Below the pieces are notes generated by a model, which saw only the letters and a program-made list of their open reading frames with translations, was not told the origin of the DNA and searched no databases. Shown in pieces: positions 4,452-5,452 of a stretch of DNA of 5,452 bases; within the stretch, counting starts at the first letter, position 1, and each line of letters begins with the position of its first letter. The DNA lies in the NCBI RefSeq assembly GCF_934643405.1, contig NZ_CAKUCL010000360.1:1-5452 (forward strand), in the 5' to 3' direction. The position numbers and the translations under genes are program-made. Source of the stretch: an uncultured Actinoplanes sp. (lineage in GTDB: Bacteria > Actinomycetota > Actinomycetes > Mycobacteriales > Micromonosporaceae).

Positions 4452-5452
4452 ATGTCCGACGAGCAGCTCGACCGGCTTGTCCGCGACGCCGATCCCTACC
4501 GGCGCGACGTGGCCGGCGACCTCGACCGGGCCGAGCACGCGCTCCTGGAGGAGATCATGTCCGAGCCCGTCCGCAAGGCGCCGCGTTGGCGGGGCCTTGC
4601 CACCGCCGTGGCCGCCGCGGCCGCCGTCACGGGCGTCCTGGTGACGTCCGCCGTCGTCCGCGATCGGCCGGAGAGCGGGCGGTCCGCTCCCGTCGTGACC
4701 CAGCCGGCTCCCGCAAATCTCGAGTTCGCGGCCGCCGTGCGCCAGGCCGCCGAGAGAAACCCCCGGCTCCTGATCGACCAGCCCGGCTGGAAGGTCGTCC
4801 ACGTCTACGGCTTCGCCGAGAAGGACGGCGGCATCGGCTTCGAGGACCGCGGCGGCCGCCAGCTCGAAATGAACTGGTATCCGGCCGACCAGTACGACGG
4901 CTACTACAAGGACCGGCTCCGGGTCAGCCCGCCCGAGGCCACGGAGGTCGACGGCTGGAAGGGCGCCCGGTTCACCTACAGCAGGACCGACTTCGCCATC
5001 ATGCTCGAACCTCGCGACGGTGTCTTCGCCGAGCTGCGCACCGGTGGCGGCGCCTGGACCCTGGCGGGTCTCGGCGAAGTGGTCGCCGAGATCAAGCGCG
5101 TCGACGTCGACACCTGGCTGAGGGCCCTGCCGCCGGAGATCGTCACACCGGGCAGGGAGAACGAGGCCGCCAAGAAGATCCTCGCCGACGTGCCGGTGCC
5201 GCCCGGCTTCGACGTCGCCGCCCTGACCGGCTTCGGCACCAACGACGCCTACCAGTTCGGCGCCAAGGTGACCGGCCGCGTCGCCTGCGGCTGGATCGCC
5301 GAGTGGAAGCGCGCCAAGCAGGCCGGTGACGAGGCGGCGCAGCGCAAGGCCGCCGACGCGCTGCGCGGCAGTCACCGGTGGAAGGTCCTCAACGACATGA
5401 ACGCCGAGGGCGACTACCCCGAGGTGCTCTGGGAGTACGCCGACGAGACCGT
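4452..5452 (+). CDS. Single-pass membrane protein coupled to the sigma gene, candidate sigma regulator (3' end outside window)
   Basis: The frame stays open to the right edge (333 codons). Residues 1-47 are a short charged cytoplasmic segment (LDRLVRDADPYRRD; LDRAEHALLEEIM). Residues about 48-69 form an Ala/Val-rich membrane helix preceded by RKAPRWRG. The remainder would be extracytoplasmic: a Pro-rich linker (about 71-89), a mixed alpha/beta part (about 113-230), then a segment starting ILADVPVPPGFD (243-254) that holds the only visible cysteine (C279 in VACGWI). The ATG at 4452 follows a strong GAGGAGG (4438-4444) at 7-nt spacing, and the Shine-Dalgarno lies inside the last sigma codons, suggesting translational coupling. 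Topology and position resemble an anti-sigma factor, but there is no HxxxCxxC zinc motif and the cytoplasmic part is short. Anti-sigma function is an inference. I recall similar uncharacterised proteins beside actinomycete sigma genes. Confidence 0.75.
   Translation, partial: MSDEQLDRLVRDADPYRRDVAGDLDRAEHALLEEIMSEPVRKAPRWRGLATAVAAAAAVTGVLVTSAVVRDRPESGRSAPVVTQPAPANLEFAAAVRQAAERNPRLLIDQPGWKVVHVYGFAEKDGGIGFEDRGGRQLEMNWYPADQYDGYYKDRLRVSPPEATEVDGWKGARFTYSRTDFAIMLEPRDGVFAELRTGGGAWTLAGLGEVVAEIKRVDVDTWLRALPPEIVTPGRENEAAKKILADVPVPPGFDVAALTGFGTNDAYQFGAKVTGRVACGWIAEWKRAKQAGDEAAQRKAADALRGSHRWKVLNDMNAEGDYPEVLWEYADET

Noticed and set aside
4586..5329. 247-codon + strand frame overlapping the membrane-protein gene
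   Set aside because: It is very Arg-rich, a typical out-of-frame product of GC-rich coding DNA, and sits inside the better-supported gene.
4383..5375. 330-codon - strand open frame
   Set aside because: It is antisense to the sigma gene end and the membrane-protein gene, with a Gly/Asp/Val-rich shadow composition. The + strand frame has a strong Shine-Dalgarno, a membrane helix and operon context.

Overview
The window is a stretch of very GC-rich chromosome. Codons nearly always end in G or C, and by eye the DNA is roughly 70% GC. The gene content fits a filamentous or sporulating actinomycete: an F420-type luciferase-like oxidoreductase, a PucR-type regulator, an ECF sigma factor with a membrane partner, and a TPR protein of a type I recall from Streptomyces and relatives. 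Genus cannot be fixed from this sequence; a Streptosporangiales-like or Streptomyces-like host is an inference. I see no transposase, phage gene, CRISPR array, tRNA or rRNA.

Layout, left to right. (1) 1-251: C-terminal end of a probable alpha/beta-hydrolase on the + strand, cut by the window edge. (2) 256-720: a 154-residue TPR protein on the - strand, convergent with the hydrolase. Only 4 bp separate the two stop codons, and both lie in a perfect 14-bp palindrome. (3) 826-1365: a P-loop kinase-like protein on the + strand, divergent from the TPR gene across a 105-bp spacer. (4) 1368-1398: a perfect 12-bp stem hairpin, the likely shared terminator of two convergent genes. (5) 1406-2368: a luciferase-like (LLM) F420-dependent oxidoreductase on the - strand. 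(6) 2369-2587: a 219-bp non-coding spacer with several imperfect dyads. (7) 2588-3766: a PucR-type transcriptional regulator on the - strand, upstream of and co-oriented with the oxidoreductase. (8) 3767-3879: a divergent spacer rich in inverted repeats. (9) 3880-4449: an ECF sigma factor on the + strand. (10) 4452 to the right edge: a single-pass membrane protein with a large extracytoplasmic domain, starting 2 nt after the sigma stop.

Two modules seem functionally coherent. PucR plus LLM oxidoreductase looks like a regulator with its metabolic target. Sigma plus membrane protein looks like a sigma factor with a candidate membrane regulator, translationally linked by a strong Shine-Dalgarno inside the sigma gene's last codons. 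That second protein has no zinc anti-sigma motif and is not a recognisable classical anti-sigma factor. The TPR/kinase pair shares a divergent spacer but has no evident joint role.

Nothing here is clearly a wholly new system. The most interesting points are the sigma/membrane-protein pair, the hairpin covering the pucR start codon, the dyads in the oxidoreductase leader, and the mirror-image stop codons at 247-260.
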